From NCBI GenBank assembly GCA_015680685.1, contig MNCI01010440.1, positions 67,173-107,586 on the forward strand: DNA of 40,414 bases, given 5' to 3'. Source of the stretch: Gnetum montanum (lineage: Eukaryota; Streptophyta; Gnetopsida; Gnetales; Gnetaceae). Shown here in pieces: positions 20,967 through 33,600 of this stretch (positions within the stretch are counted from its first letter, which is position 1; each line of letters begins with the position of its first letter). A model generated the notes under the pieces. That model did no database searches. It saw only the letters and a list, made by a program, of their open reading frames with translations, and had not been told where the DNA came from. A program made the position numbers and the translations under genes.

Positions 20967-20973
20967 CTCATCA

Positions 20974-22860
20974 TACCCCCACGACTGAATGAAAACTTGT
21001 CCTTGAGTTCCTTACAAAATATTGGAAAGGTATGGGATTATTGGCTAAATGAGAACTGATAGCAATAGGGAATAATAGACTCAAAGTGCCCAGTGAACGG
21101 ATCAACAAACATATTACAACATTGGTGTTCACACCCTTTGTGGTGAACACTATACATGGATGACATCCAGACCTTCACTTGATAGCTTGAAGAGAAAGAG
21201 GAAGAAAAGAAAATGAGGCATGTTGCTACCAATGCCGAGATTGCACCCTCCATTGTTTATCCATAGCCATGCAACCAAACTTGTTCCTAGCGTAAACGTT
21301 ATAGCTCCATTCCATCCTGAGTGCTTCCTCCTATTCCAGTCCATAGTTCATGTAATTGCCATCTACACACACAACACAGTCACAAATGAGCAAGGATAAG
21401 TAAGCCACACTACAATTAATACCTTGCCTCAATATAAAGTGCATTGGCTGGGTTGTGGTTATGGTAGAAACTAGGTTAGAGGTTTATTACTGATAACTAC
21501 CCAAGGTGTAGGGGTTAGGCAAGTTGTAGAATGAAGAAATTGAAAAATTTGTGTGAGGGCCCCCATGACTAAGAGTGAACCTATGGTAGCAATAAGATGG
21601 AAAAATATAAGGAACAAGAAAGATGGAAAGAATAACAATGACAACACCAATAAAGTGGATGTTATGGATGGGGATGAAATGAGAAATTGCTAATTACAAG
21701 AAATGTTTAAGGAGAAGAATTTAACAATTGCACCATAAAGGAATGTCAGTGGGTCCTCCCCAAAGTAGGCTCATGCCCTTTATGCCCTGACAAATCCACA
21801 AACCAAAGAGTCCATAGGCTCTAGGAATGTCATTTGGAAGTAAGAGTTAAAACTTACCCACAAGAGTTTACTAAGGAAAAAAAATGCATCAACCAAGATA
21901 TGGACTAATCATAAAATCAGCAATGAGGTGGAAAATGGAAAGAAAGATGGAGAGTAGAAATAGAATGGAATCCCAAGAGCAAAGTTGTGTAAAGTCCCTT
22001 GTGTATGTCATGGTTAATGTAACTGAGTAGAACTCATTCCAAATCCAGACTCAAAAAAACCACACTTAGTGACCTCGCATCAATACACTTAGCCAATCCA
22101 TCCTCTTAAAGCAACAAGAATGCCTCCACAAAGAGTCACCACCATCCCAAGGAAAGCGAGATGGAGAAGTAGGAAGCGAGAAAGGGCCTTAGTTAGAGAG
22201 AACCTTCAGGCATGGGTAACATGTCTTTCCAGTGCCATAACCAGTGCTTGTAGCCCATATTGCTTTATTATTTTTAAGGGATGTGCTTTGAATTTCCACC
22301 TTTTTTTTTTTGCATGAGAACCACACTATGCAAAGACTTATTTTTATTCACTCAGCGTCTTAATATTTGATCGATGGCAGAATGGTGGAAAACCCAAGAA
22401 AATGCATCCATGCACCCAAGAGAATGGCTAGCACAAATGCGTCAAATCCCCTTGAAGTCACACCCTTTTTAACCATTGACTCCTTCCTTTAGTTTGAAAA
22501 ATACCAAGCCACAAATTTATTAAGAAGTTGATTAGAAAAAAGGGATTGTACAGTTCCAAGCCAAGGGAGACCATAGAGTTGAATGGATGAATGAACAATG
22601 TGGACTCATTGCCTATTTTATCAAAAGAACCATATCATAATATCAGCATCATAATTCAAAGGTAAAAACCAAACATTAGCAATCAACATTATTATGATAC
22701 AATCCAACATCATGACCACTTATTGTATGACGAATGAAAGTAAATCAAACAAAGAAATAATAAAAATATGAATGATGGTGTAAGACAAAAAAGAAGTAAA
22801 ATTGAAAATTGTGTAAAATGAAAAAGGTGTAAAACAAAAAAATACAAAAAGGGCTAAGGG
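20974..22860 (-). other. 3' non-coding tail of element C
   Basis: Sequence between the integrase end and the 3' LTR, homologous in patches to 9780-11782 of A. The tract GGGGGTA (minus strand) abuts the LTR at 20974 as polypurine tract. One copy of the unit duplicated in A lies at about 22270-22346. Several 60-90 codon open frames on both strands overlap and have no recognisable product. Confidence 0.7.
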
Positions 22861-22883
22861 CCTAGAATGGTTGGCATAGGTGG

Positions 22884-22894
22884 CCATCTCCCCC
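22884..22894 (-). other. Internal polypurine tract candidate, element C
   Basis: Minus-strand GGGGGAGATGG just past the integrase end, identical to 9779-9789 in A. It may be a second plus-strand primer or a remnant of an ancestral tract. Confidence 0.45.
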
Positions 22895-23479
22895 ACAACT
22901 GAGTTGGAAGGAGGAGATCTGAAATAGCAAGCAAGGTTGTCCACCAACAGAGGTAGTACAAGTACTAGCTAATCTAAGCTCATGGAAAGGTTTGGTTTGT
23001 TGGACATTGACCAACAGTTTCTTATCCAGGCTCTTAGGTTTGTATATCATCATGGCCCCTGAAGGAAAAGTTGCATGAATGACATAAGGTCCTTCCCACA
23101 ACATTTCAAATTTAGTACGTTGTGGCACATGTGTGGGATTTCAGTAGAAAACCTTATCTCCTAGTTGATATTTAACTTTACTAATTCATAGTTCATGACA
23201 TTGTTTATTGAAGGCCTTGTGTAATTCGTTAGATGACAGGGCAGCCAATCGATTCTCATCTAGCAGGTTAAGGATCATCAACCATTGTTTTTGTGCTAGA
23301 TCAAGGTCAAGGTTGAGGTCACATGCCATGGATAGTGTACGGAGCTCAGTTTGAATGGGAAGCATTAGTAATTTACCATACACTAACTCATAGGGAGAGT
23401 AGCCCATAGGGAGTTTCCATGTGGAGCAGTATGCCCAAAGAGCATCGTTCAGTTTAGTGCTCTAGTCTCACCTAAACTT

Positions 23480-23480
23480 N
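23480..23480. other. Single N marking a hidden deletion in the integrase
   Basis: Alignment with element A places about 100 missing bases at this one N (A about 9090-9193). It should be read as an unsized gap. Confidence 0.7.
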
Positions 23481-24110
23481 TTGCATTAATTTTTGAAAAG
23501 TTGCACCTGTGAAGTGTGTACCATTGTCTAAAATAAGTGCACTAGGCACACCAAACCTATTTACGATTTGTTGTTGAACAAATCGTGCAGTTGTAGATGA
23601 TATACAATCCTTAACGGTAGCTGCTTCTGCCCATTTTGTAAGGTAATCAATGGCAACAATAATATAAGCTTTTCCATTGGACATTGGTGTAATCGGCCCC
23701 ATAAAATCAATTCCCCAAATGTTGAAGGGTTCTAAAGGTTGGATCCATTGTTGCAGATCCTCCATTCTAGCATTCATCCCCCCATCACATTGACAATGCT
23801 CACAAGATTGGACAAAATGATGGGCATCCTGGAACAATGTAGGCCAATAATATTCTACAAGCAAGATCTTAATGGTTGTTCATTTCCTGGTGTAATGACC
23901 CCCACAAGGACCCTCATGAGAATCTTGGAGAACTTGGAGTTGATCTACATTAGGAACACACCATCGGACCAAGCCATCAGGACATACTTTGTAAATTTGC
24001 CCATTGATTTCAATAAAATACTTGGCTCGATGAAGAAACTGTTGTTTCTTTTTAGCGTCAAACCCTTGTGGTGTTTGTTGTGTAAGGAGATAGGTGAGAA
24101 TGCTACTATA

Positions 24111-24640
24111 CTAGTTTGTCTCCATGGTTAATTTCTTATTCACTACACCTGCAAAGAGGAGTTCATCTGGGAAATAATCTGAAATTGGATACTCATCCTC
24201 TTTGTTGTCCCATTGCAATCGAGATAAATGATCAGCAACTACGTTCTCGGTGCCTTTACGATTGATCATCATAAGATCGAACTCTTGTAAGATTATAAGC
24301 CATTGTATGATGCAAGGGCTTACCATTGGTTTATTCATTAGGAACCTTATTGCATTATGATCCGTGTGTATGAATACCTTATAGTCCAAGACATAGTGCC
24401 TAAATTTTTGCAGTGCAAACACTATAGCCATTAATTCTTTCTCTGTTGTAGTGTAGTTGAGTTGTGCACCAGAAACACTCCTACTTGCACAATGGATGTA
24501 ATAAGGATGTTTTTGATCATCTAACTGTGTAAGTACAGCTCCTAAAGCATAGTTGGATGCATCAGTCATTATGTGAAATGGCCTAGACCAGTTAGGAGCT
24601 TGTAGGATAGGTGTTTCTACCAGCTTCTATTTTAAAGTTT
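24111..24640 (-). pseudogene. RNase H domain of element C
   Basis: Open for 152 codons from 24569. It starts at MTDASNYALGAVLTQ with the catalytic Asp intact, then TTTEKELMAIVFAL (Glu), HTDHNAIRFLMNKP (Asp) and VVADHLSRLQW (Asp). All four metal-binding residues are present, unlike element A. It would degrade the RNA strand during reverse transcription. The preceding connection segment (about 24640-24570) joins RT without a long break. Confidence 0.9.
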
Positions 24641-25730
24641 GAAAAGCTATTTTGCATTCCCTGGTCCATTTGAAAGGTATGTCCTTTTTTGTTAATTCAA
24701 CCAATGGTTTTGCAAGCTTTGAAAAGTTCTCAATAAACCCTCTGTAGTAGTCAATGTGTCCAAGGAATGATCGAATATCTTTTACAGTTTCTAGTTGATG
24801 GGTAATTCCTTAGATAACTTTGATCTTTTCGGGATCTACCTTTATCCCTGTTTGTGAGATCTTATGCCCTAATACTACACCTTCTTGGACCATTAAATGG
24901 CTTTCTTGCTAGTTGAGCCTTAAATTGATTTCTACACATCGCTTTATTACTTACTCTAACAGGTCCAAGGCTTGATCAAAGTTCACTCCGTAAGTGAAGA
25001 AGTCATCCATGAAGACTTCCACACCATTTCCTATCTGCTACTGGAATATGCTTAGAACTAATTGTCAAAACGTTGTAGGGGCATTGCACAAGCCAAATGA
25101 CATTTGTTTGTATGCAAATGTTCCCCAAGGACTAGTGAACATAGTCTTGGCTTGGTCTTCTAGGACTATTTGTATTTGGTTATACCCACTGTACCCATCT
25201 AGAAAACTATAGTAGCGATGCCCTGCAATGGTGTCTAAGACTTGGTCTATGAATGGCAACATAAAGTGGTCTTTGAATGTTTCCATATTCAATAGCCTAA
25301 AATCTATATACACCCTCCATTTACCTCCCTTTTTAGGCACTATAACTAAGGGGCTAACCCATTCGCTATCAGCAATGGGATATATGAACCCAACTTTTAG
25401 AAGCTGTTCGATTTCTTCCTTAACCACTTGTTTAAGCTTTGGGTTCAATCACCTCTGCAGTTTTCGTCGAGGCTTCATGGAGAGGTCGATGTAAATTCTA
25501 TGCTAGCATATCCTAGGATCTATTTCGGTTAATTCAGGATATGACCAGGTGAAGGCTTTCGACCATTTGTTTATTACCCTCAATAGCCTCTCTTTTTGTT
25601 GTGGAGCCAGCTTAGCGTTAATAATTACCAGTTTTCCATTTTTAAGAAACATGTATTCCATATGGGTGGGTAATGGTTTTAGCTCAAGGGGATCTTGCTT
25701 AAACTTATCAAGGATTTCCAACTTCCCCTA
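24641..25730 (-). pseudogene. Reverse transcriptase domain of element C, lightly broken
   Basis: The N-terminal block LPTHMEYMFLKNGKLV (25721-25503) leads to the RT core LKQVVKEEIEQLLKVGFIYP, VPKKGGKWRVYIDFRLLN, FLDGYSGYNQI and SPWGTFAYKQMSFGLCNAPTTF (25448-25065), then a stop, then VFMDDFFTYG (FMDD at 25002-25013) and QEGVVLGHKISQTGIKVDP. Only a few stops interrupt it. The usual RT active-site Asp in DFRLLN and the two of FMDD are present. FMDDF and CVEINLRLN point to the Athila branch. Confidence 0.92.
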
Positions 25731-26039
25731 GTTGATATTCTCAAGGTCAAAAATTGGAAGTTGGCAATGGACTTGCTCTAATGTATCTATGCTATCAATG
25801 TAAGTACAAGTCAAACCCTCAATTGGTTCCATGCATATAGTTGAACTACTCTCTTGATCAACTATCAGCCACTAGGTGCCTTCCTATCTTGTGGCTGCTG
25901 CATATAGGCATCTTTGTATATTAGTCACTTGTGCACACTGATTGCATGCAAGCAATGTTAAACGTTGCATGAACCATGACTTCTACACGCAATTACACCC
26001 TGAGTCACTGTATGCGATGCATGGAACTTTCTTCTTCTT

Positions 26040-26400
26040 AATCTTTCCAAATGTATTTTCCTTTCATATTTCCAAGGAAAGATTACGGATTCCTAGGCGT
26101 GTATCAACTATGCTTAGTCATGCTCTTTCCATTATGATTGGGAAGTCCCCCTTTACCGTTGTTCACTTGAATCACTAGGAAGTTAGCTAGATATGACCAC
26201 CCACAAATAGTGGTGACAATGTCCTCCACTAGTTCCAACGGGACAGTGATGGACTAGTCAGCCAACTCTAAATGAATGTTACTCTTTTTTAGTGGAGGTA
26301 AATTCCAGGCTTTGTACATTTCTTGAGAGATTAGGTTAACACCAAAACCTGAATCCAAAAGAGCCTTGCATGGTTCATTTTCAGCGATTTGTAGATATCT
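26040..26400 (-). pseudogene. Aspartic protease domain of element C
   Basis: On the minus strand: ALLDSGFGVNLISQEMY (catalytic DSG intact, about 26372-26322), LELAD followed by a stop, SITVPLELVEDIVTTICGWSY, then NFLVIQVNNGKGGLP, after which a frameshift falls inside the IMGR motif. The order and spacing match A and B. It cannot be translated as one domain, but it is less worn than in B. Confidence 0.8.
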
Positions 26401-26699
26401 GAGGACTCCTAGAATCAGAGAATTTCCTAGGAAGATGGCCAGCTTTTATCCAATTGGTAATAGCATGAGTTAACATGACCATATGCATTGAGCACGGTTT
26501 TTGGGTTGAAGGGAGCTCTGAAGCTTCAAGTGATAGTGAGGCAGTTGAAGAATCAGCCACTTGTGGTTGCAAGGGCTTAGTTGGACTGTTGGTTCTAAAG
26601 AAAGGTCTTTTCTTCATGTGGTTGTCAGAACCAATAGTAGGTTGAGGGTTAACAGCCCTTGTGGCGTTACGTTGCTGCGGCTGGGTAGGGATTTCACCC

Positions 26700-28910
26700 T
26701 GCATAGCTGGAGCAAGTGGTAATAGAGTTAAGGGTGGAAGAGGTGTAGCCGGATGAGAAGGATGGAATGTTTGTGGAACATCGCCCCTAGGAGAAGGAGT
26801 TCTATAATACTCATGAGCTTGGTAGTGAGGTTGAGAAGTAACGTGACCAGTAGAGTCACGTGGAGAGATTGGCTACTGCACGTAATATCCATACGGGTCA
26901 GGTTGCCAGTAAGGATACTATTGCCTTGGTGGTGGCATTCCCCATGATTGTGGGTACTTCCATTGTTGATATTGCTTGATCGGTTGTGGCAGAGTTCCAC
27001 TTGGATAATACGTTAAGGGTTGGTGGAACTGTCTTGAGTTACCTTGAGGATAAGGTAACCTTCGGGGTGTTTGCCTTTTGTTTAATCATGGGTTGAGTGC
27101 ATACATCCAAGACTCCTACAAATGTGAGATTATAGGGCAACATCCCTTAGGATGATCATATTGGCATATCTCGCATCCACTATCATTGTTTGTATTCGAA
27201 TCCACAACCTCTTCGATGATGGCAACTTTGCCCTTACCCTTGTTACGTGCATGTTTAGTTTCTCTCTTTTTTCTTTTTTCGCAATCACTACCTTGCTCTC
27301 TAGACTCCTCTACTATTTTAAGAATGGTTTGAAATCTATCATCTAGGGAATTCTAAATTTGGTCTACCTTTTCTGATACTTCTGATGCTAATTTTTGGAT
27401 AGACAAGGTTTTCTTATTCACCATCTCTTCGAGTGATGACTCTTCTTCATCCTCACAGAATCTTACTCACCTCTTTTGGAGGGAAGGATCTCTGTTATAT
27501 TCCTTCGGACTCTCTCTTTCCCTTAGCTCACCTTCTTCTTTAGCAACTTGCTCCAATAATCTTTGAACTTGATGGGTCCTAAGCTCGGATACTCTTCCTT
27601 GGGCATAAGTCCTAAGGGTTCTTCGCGTTTCATGCCTAAGCCCATCTATGAGATGGCATAGTTGATCCCTCTATGAATAACCATGGCCAGGACAACGATG
27701 TAACAATGCATAATATCGGCCCATGGTAGCATCCAAGGGTTTATGTCCTCCTTGTTTTTAGGCTTGGATTTTCTTTTGCAGGTTGGACACTCGAGAGTAC
27801 GTTTGGTACTTATCGTTGAACAATTCTAACATGGTACACCACCTACGAATGGATTTCGATTCTAAGGACCAATACCAGCTTTCCGCTTCTTTGATTAGTG
27901 TTCGTGGAAACAACTTTAATTTTTACCATTCATTTTCTATGTTTTGTAAGGCACATGCATCATAAAATACTTGTAGATGATTTTAAGGATCAGCGTTGTA
28001 TCCCCCTTCAAATCGTGGGATGTTGTTCATGTCTAATCTCTTGCTCCTACTATCTTTTTGGTGCCTTGTTGGGATTTTGACAGCATCAGTTATGTCTACC
28101 ATACTTCGAGTAGCAAGTAGGGGTTCATCATGATCGTCCCATCTATGGCATCTATGATGCCCATGTTGTTCCCTACTCTCCCTTCTTTCACAGTGTGTTT
28201 CTCTAGAGTGCCCTCATCCCCTTTCTCGACTATTTTGTCTACGACTCCCATTTCGCTTACCCTTATCCTCATGGTCTTTTTCTTTGTGACTATGTCCAGA
28301 TCTTGAAGGAGAGAGTGAAGGAGATGATGAAGGTAAAGAAGGAGGAGGACCGTCACCATGTTGGTGCCTGCTTCCTTCTCTTTGGTGGTCACAGCCCTGA
28401 TCGCGGTTATGATCGGACTTTCCATCTTTGTCATGTGTTCGTATTCCTTTTTTAGACCCTTTGTCTTTATTTTTACCAGAATCTGGGTTACAGATAGTTG
28501 AGTAAAGATTTTGATACACAACCCCTTGAACAAAGTCAACAGGAGGAACATCATTGTGTGGGTGACTGCCTAAGGCAGGTTCACCATCCTCATTTTCGCT
28601 TAGGACATGTGGGACATTCTACGACAACTTTCCCTTCATGGATTCATGGCATCTCTCCTGTTGCAAATCCCTTTGACGTTGTGCCTCTGTGGGTCGATAC
28701 TCTCTCGAGTCATGATCATGCACAACGTACTCTGCATGTAAGTGTTGCATACCAATTCGTGTGAGATCACGAAGAAGCATGCCTGGGACAGAGTGATCAG
28801 GAGGTAACACTATGTTACCTTCTAAATCTCGCCAACACAGTTGTTCATCCTGGTGGAGGATAAAGGTAAAGTTTGGTACATATTCATTGGGATAAACATA
28901 TACCACACGA
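26700..28910 (-). pseudogene. gag of element C, broken
   Basis: The first block (28906-28619) reads YVPNFTFILHQDEQLCWRD then LEGNIVLPPDHS. The charged linker (28519-28214) is rich in Lys, Asp, His, Ser and Arg, with Ser/Pro runs. The capsid-like core (about 28040-27560) has FEGGYNADPQNHLQ, FPRTLIKEAESWY and LLHRCPGHGYS. A zinc knuckle CEICQYDHPKGCC (CX2CX3HX4C, Athila-type spacing, about 27178-27140) is complete. The tail (about 27090-26700) is Pro/Gln/Tyr-rich. Stops fall mainly in the core. The open frame 28096-28554 is a shadow frame of the linker. Confidence 0.85.
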
Positions 28911-29139
28911 AACTGTTAAGGGACTGGCGGATTATCATGTGTACTATGCCTCTGATTGTTACCTGTATTAGACCTAGGCAGTGGAACACTTTCGTACGAA
29001 GAAGGAGACATGATTGTCTATTCAGTGTGCAATGTATTATATATTATTATCTATTTGTTTTTTCTTATAACCAATCCTAAGGGTTCGTTTCAACGATGTG
29101 AAAGGTTTCCTATGTTCTGGTTAGCGCACAAACAACAAA
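28911..29139 (-). other. 5' leader of element C
   Basis: Bases between the first gag homology and the primer site. No feature is recognised. The small open frames over 28841-29159 on the + strand are chance. Confidence 0.45.
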
Positions 29140-29158
29140 GTCCCCGACAACGACGCTA
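29140..29158 (-). other. Primer-binding site, tRNA-Asp type, element C
   Basis: Minus-strand TAGCGTCGTTGTCGGGGAC follows the LTR end (CTCATTA) at two bases. It is the best preserved site of the family here and shows that A and B lost CG dinucleotides from a similar original. Confidence 0.82.
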
Positions 29159-29159
29159 A

Positions 29160-29886
29160 TAATGAGCAGTGAGGTATCCCTACGCTCAACCATATGAATA
29201 TGAGCATCCACGCACCATCTGGTGAAATTCCAAGGATTAAGTGCTTATGTGCCTTTGTGGAACAAGAATGGGTTGATCAATCATTGTCTTCCCAAGCTTA
29301 CTTGTATGTCATGATTGTATGGTTGAGTAAACTTAAGGCATATGATTTTTATACTTTTAATAAGGGAGAAGAGAGATAACTAAGTAACTAATTTAATTTG
29401 ACTACTTATTAACTAGGCTCTAACTGATCCTAACACCAGTATCCATTCTCACTTGTCGTACACATCTTGAACTAGTGCAACACTATTGAGATTACCAAAC
29501 GCTAATCACTACTGGGTTACCAAGTGTTACACTTATGCTCGAAGTGATCGTACTATGTGTGCTTACTTAGGAGAGTTGTAGGGTGAGAGAAATTCATTAA
29601 TTAACTAAGGAAAGTATTAAGTAACAGTAATTAATATTAATTAATCTATTCTGAATGTATTAAGGTTTATCACAAAGTTCGTCTTTATTGCCGTACACAA
29701 GGTGTGCTCAGGTACACAATGCTCGAGTACAGATCTATTCACTTTATGACTCCTACTGTGGCCATGCAGAAATAATTCTAACTCTGAGAGGGAGAAAAAG
29801 CAAGAGTTTGGGTAAGGGACTAAGACTAACTATGCAAACCAAGTGCGCCCTGCCTCTTATTTATAGGCAACTATCGTGGCTCATCA
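29160..29886 (-). repeat. 5' LTR of element C (palindrome array deleted)
   Basis: On the minus strand it starts TGATGAGCC (29886) and ends GCTCATTA (29160; the usual CA has become TA). It matches the left LTR except that about 75 bases of U3 with the GATATC array are gone: after CAAC it goes straight to TATCGTGGCTCATCA. TATAAATA on the minus strand is at 29868-29875. The interior segment 29325-29591 fills the gap seen in the other LTR. Confidence 0.9.
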
Positions 29887-29891
29887 ATGTA
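29887..29891. repeat. Target-site duplication of element C, right copy (ATGTA)
   Basis: ATGTA follows the last CA of the LTR and equals 20354-20358. Confidence 0.88.
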
Positions 29892-30354
29892 TATTGTAGA
29901 GGAGTGTATGCATGACATTATCTTTATGCTAAAACTATAAACAATAAGGTTGTTATATCAAAAAGTACCCCTAATAAAATTTTGGGTAAAACCAATAATC
30001 CAATCACCAATAGAAAATTCTTGATATGATTTGTTGCATTGGCGCTATGCCCCAAATTTCATCACAAACGTAGTACCATACATTTAATTTTACCAACATA
30101 TGTATCGACACAATATTGCTATGATATATATTAATTATTATTATTTTTGTCATTCTTATGCTATAGTAGAAACAATAATGCTATTTACTAATGAAAAACC
30201 ACTTTTAATAACACCTTCAAAGGAGTTTTAATAATACCCTTCTCCTACTCTAAAGAATTTTTTAATGAAACTTCTCGTGTAAGGTAAAATGGTTTAGAAG
30301 GACTACGGTGGGCTGAATCTTTGACCCGCAATACTGTATTTTGTTATTCGCATG
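29892..30354. other. Intergenic sequence upstream of GET1
   Basis: AT-rich, no gene and no element end recognised. It contains an ATTATTATTATT run at about 30133-30145. It may hold upstream control sequences of the next gene, but nothing specific is visible. Confidence 0.5.
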
Positions 30355-30363
30355 TATATAAAG
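30355..30363 (+). promoter_or_regulatory. Possible TATA box of GET1
   Basis: TATATAAAG lies 317 bases before the start codon. It fits a plant TATA box and would give a 5' untranslated region of roughly 285 bases, which would include the A-run at 30448-30466. Many plant housekeeping genes lack a TATA box, so this may be coincidence. Confidence 0.35.
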
Positions 30364-30679
30364 TTTTAATATGTGCCAAAAAGGCCGATTAGATTGAAGC
30401 TGACCGGTTGGTACGTAACCACACCGTGTGGTGCTGGAAAAAAAGGAAAAAAAAAAAAAAAAAAAATCCATTGAGATGTTCGAGGGCAATTAACTGGCAA
30501 AAAGTCTTAAAGGAAATCGATATATTTTGACTGAATTATCAACTTGCAATTATTTGAAATAATGACGGATTGGTTTACATAATTCATAGAATTCAAGTAC
30601 CCATAAAACACGGAGTATGAGGCAGGGCTAGCCTACTGTACAAGTTTTCAGTGGAGCTTAAGCAGCAGGGCTATCAAAG

Positions 30680-33600
30680 ATGGAGGAACAGTCAATTCAA
30701 AGCTTATCGGCGCCCCTTGTTCTCCTTGCTGTGTTGACATTTACAATAGTAGGTGCTTGGGTTGAAAAGATCAGTCAGGTAAGAGAATCATTGGAAATAT
30801 GGGTTCTTATTACATTATCTTTGGGTTATCATTTTTTTCCCCTTTGATTTTCTTGCTGTTTGAAATTATCGATGGCAAGGAAAAATCCTACATTCGTGTT
30901 TTTCAGAGCAGTTTGGGAAAGTTTTCAAAGCTCGGTCTGGGAATATTTATATTGTTTTTCATTATTTTAAATATAATTTTGATCGTGGGATCGAACATGC
31001 AGCATTTATTTTTGCGTTGCGATCGCTGATTCAGCTCGCACTTGCTTTGCTTGTCTATATCCTTAATCAGAATGAACATTGTAGGTAATGAAGAGAACTT
31101 TTGGCAAGGTTAGGTTTGCGAGAAAAACAAAAATTTTATGTGCATCCACGTGGGATCATCATCATTTATTAAATTTCTTCTGAGTTCCTGACATTATTGT
31201 CTATGGATTCTTACATCTGGGCTTCTCAGAAAATAGTAAGCTTTTCATTTATAATTTTAGACCAACCAAGTAACAAAATTAAAAATATATATGTTTCTGG
31301 AAATCCTAACAGTGAGTTTCAGTTCATGCCTAAACCTTTTGATAATTACAGCGAAGTTTAGTAATTTACTGCACATAGACAAAATTGTTTTAGGTAACCG
31401 TCCATGCGAGTTACATTTCCTCCACGTATCACTGCTTTATCCCTTGTACATCCATATCAGTTACATTTGCTCAACCTACAATTGATTTGTCTTGTGGTGT
31501 TTTCTGTAGTACAAAGAAGACAATCGTTGTGCGAAGAGGAAAGTCATGTTTTTAAATTTCAGACTTTACTGCAACAGTGCCTGATATTCTACGTAAAATT
31601 TTCAACTTTTAGAGTGGATGTGAGGTGAATTGGATTTTACACAATACAATGCATATATACAACATGCATTTTAAAATTAAACCATTACTTGAAATATGTA
31701 AAGAAATATCATTAGCTAGTTAATTTCTTCTCAATGAAATAGTACTGTTTTGAGTTTACATTTCGATTCAGTTGAGAATCATATTAGAGAGAGAGGTATA
31801 TTGAGAGAGAATGGGGCTTGAGTTTTTTTGAAATACAAGTGGTAAAGGATTATTTCAAGATTGTTTAGCAAAAGACTACTTGAGAAGTTCAAACAAAAGT
31901 CAAGAATTAAAGCAAACCATAGCCAGACTCTGTAATATTAAAAAATTAGATTTTGGCAAAAAGTAAAAAAAAAAAAAAAAGTCACTAAATAAAGACTTTA
32001 ATTAAACTTTAATAAATTCAACCAATAATTTTTCTGAATTTGATAAATTATTGTATTAAAATCAAACCAACACAATTTTTCTATGCCGTTGCAATACATG
32101 TTCTTAGTTGTCAGATTTATGGTAGCTTTTCTGTTTTGTAAATTTCTGCAGAAAAGGATCATATCAGCAGAGGACGCTCAAATTTTGCAAGAAATCAAGG
32201 ATCTGCGGAAAGAAGCAGATTTGTTATCATCGTTAGTACTCAGTTGTACTTTTGTTAAGTAAATTTCTTTTTGAAGTTTCTTTGATCATTTTACAATTTG
32301 AAACGAGGCCTTGAACATGTGATCCTTGTGTTGAGAAATTTCAGGTTTATGTCTTTGATTTTTCTTCTGTTGAATGAAATTCTTTTTCAATAAATATTTG
32401 ACATTTTGGGAATGTTTTATGTGTACCAACAAATCCCATCCTCAAAGAATCATCCAAAGGATTTATAGAAATTTCTGGGTAAAGCATCATCATCATGATC
32501 ATCTTAGCCTTGTCTCAATAAAATGGGGTTAGCTGTATGAGTTCTCTTTTCCCATTCACACCTATGAAGAGCTAGATCCTTATCTATTTACAGTTTCTTT
32601 AGATCATGTTCAATTGCTTTTTTCCATGTCTTTTTTTGTCTTCCTTTTGATGGCTTTTCTGAAATAGTGATGTAAAAACCTTTTTTAATAAGCTCATTAT
32701 CTGATCTTCTTTGCACATGCCTAATCATCTTAGATGTCATTCCTATATCTTATTTGACATAGAAGCCACTCCAAGCCTTCCTCTAATATGTGTATTGTGC
32801 AATTTACCTCTTCTTATAACATTCAACATCCATCTAAGCAATCACATTTCTGCCACACTAATTTGTTGTTCATGCCTCTTTTGTACAACCCAACATTTAG
32901 CACTATATAAGATCATTTTATAAAGGCATAAGAAGCCATTGCATTTATTATTACTGAAACCTAGAAGTGATGATTGTTATACACATCAGTTGACTTTAAT
33001 TTTGATATTGGTTTCAGACCTTCAACATTTGCAGAGTCAACCAAGCTAAGGCGAGTTGCAGCAGCAAAGGAGAAGGAACTTCTTGCTAGTATGTTCCTCT
33101 TTTATTTATTTGTTTAGCTGTTTCATCTTATTTTTATAAATTAAGATACTCAACAATATGCAATCTAATTCAGTAGGATCATTTTATGAATTAAATTTTA
33201 AAATTATTTCATGACATTTTCTGATTGTTTATTCCCTAAATGTTTCTATGGGTATGTACTTTTTTCTTGGCTTTCTGATTGGACATCTATGTATATTATG
33301 ATTTCTTAATATATTTTCCAATTATAGGAAAAAATTCAAAGAACAATAAGGCTGCATCTAAGCATATATTGAGAGCGTTGACAGTATGCAAGGTATACAT
33401 AACATGCCCATATAGTCAAATTTGCATAGTATTTCACTTACTACATTGGTAAATATCAATTTCAACTCAATTCATTCTATTTATTTGTAAAATGTTATTT
33501 TTTTAAATGTAGATATGCATATATGCTGGATTTGCACTATACTTCCGGAATACCCCGGTAGCTGTTGTGCCATCTTATCTATTCCAGCCAATTGGTAGGA

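Larger units (their letters stand above)
20359..20973 (-). repeat. 3' LTR of element C (with assembly gap)
   Basis: On the minus strand it starts TGATGAGCTGCGATATC (20973) and ends CACATCA (20359). It matches 29160-29886 on both sides of the gap, but about 270 bases present there (about 29325-29591) are replaced by a 45-base inverted copy and N. The GATATC array (about 20897-20966) is intact here, though missing from the other LTR. TATAAATA is on the minus strand at 20869-20876. The open frame 20667-21059 is a by-product running out of the LTR. Confidence 0.88.
22862..24060 (-). pseudogene. Integrase of element C, nearly intact but gapped
   Basis: From about 23950 on the minus strand: the H2C2 zinc domain SHEGPCGGHYTR...CEHCQCDGG, with one stop between. 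The core has GIDFMGPITP (first Asp), YLTKWAEA, then LDNGTHFTG (second Asp) in one open frame, 23864-23472. The frame ends at the N of 23480. About 100 bases are missing there, including the stretch that in A encodes NGQAEVTN with the third catalytic residue. Translation resumes with MGYSPYELVYGK (23407-23186) and the C-terminal domain FEMLWEGPYVIHATFPSG and PFHELRL (23128-22862). Strand transfer activity is expected of the family. Whether the active site is complete cannot be told from this assembly. Confidence 0.88.
20359..29886 (-). mobile_element. Element C: full-length Athila/OTA-like Ty3/gypsy LTR retrotransposon (degenerate, best preserved)
   Basis: The element is about 9.5 kb as assembled, on the minus strand: 5' LTR on the right (29160-29886), primer site, gag, protease, RT, RNase H, integrase, about 1.9 kb non-coding tail and 3' LTR on the left (20359-20973). 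It has the target duplication ATGTA. It is the same family as A and B, but its frames stay open longer, for example 152 codons of RNase H and 130 of integrase. Two N gaps (20568-20606 with N at 20522, and 23480) remove real sequence, so the true length is greater. Confidence 0.93.

Noticed and set aside
28214-28554. Two overlapping frames of 101 and 152 codons, Lys/Arg/Ser-rich, as a host nuclear or SR-type protein
   Set aside because: They sit between the N-terminal block and the core of element C gag, and A and B have the same charged linker in the same place.
30799-31029. Hydrophobic 76-codon frame just after GET1 exon 1
   Set aside because: It lies inside intron 1 with good splice sites on both sides; hydrophobicity is expected from T-rich intron sequence.
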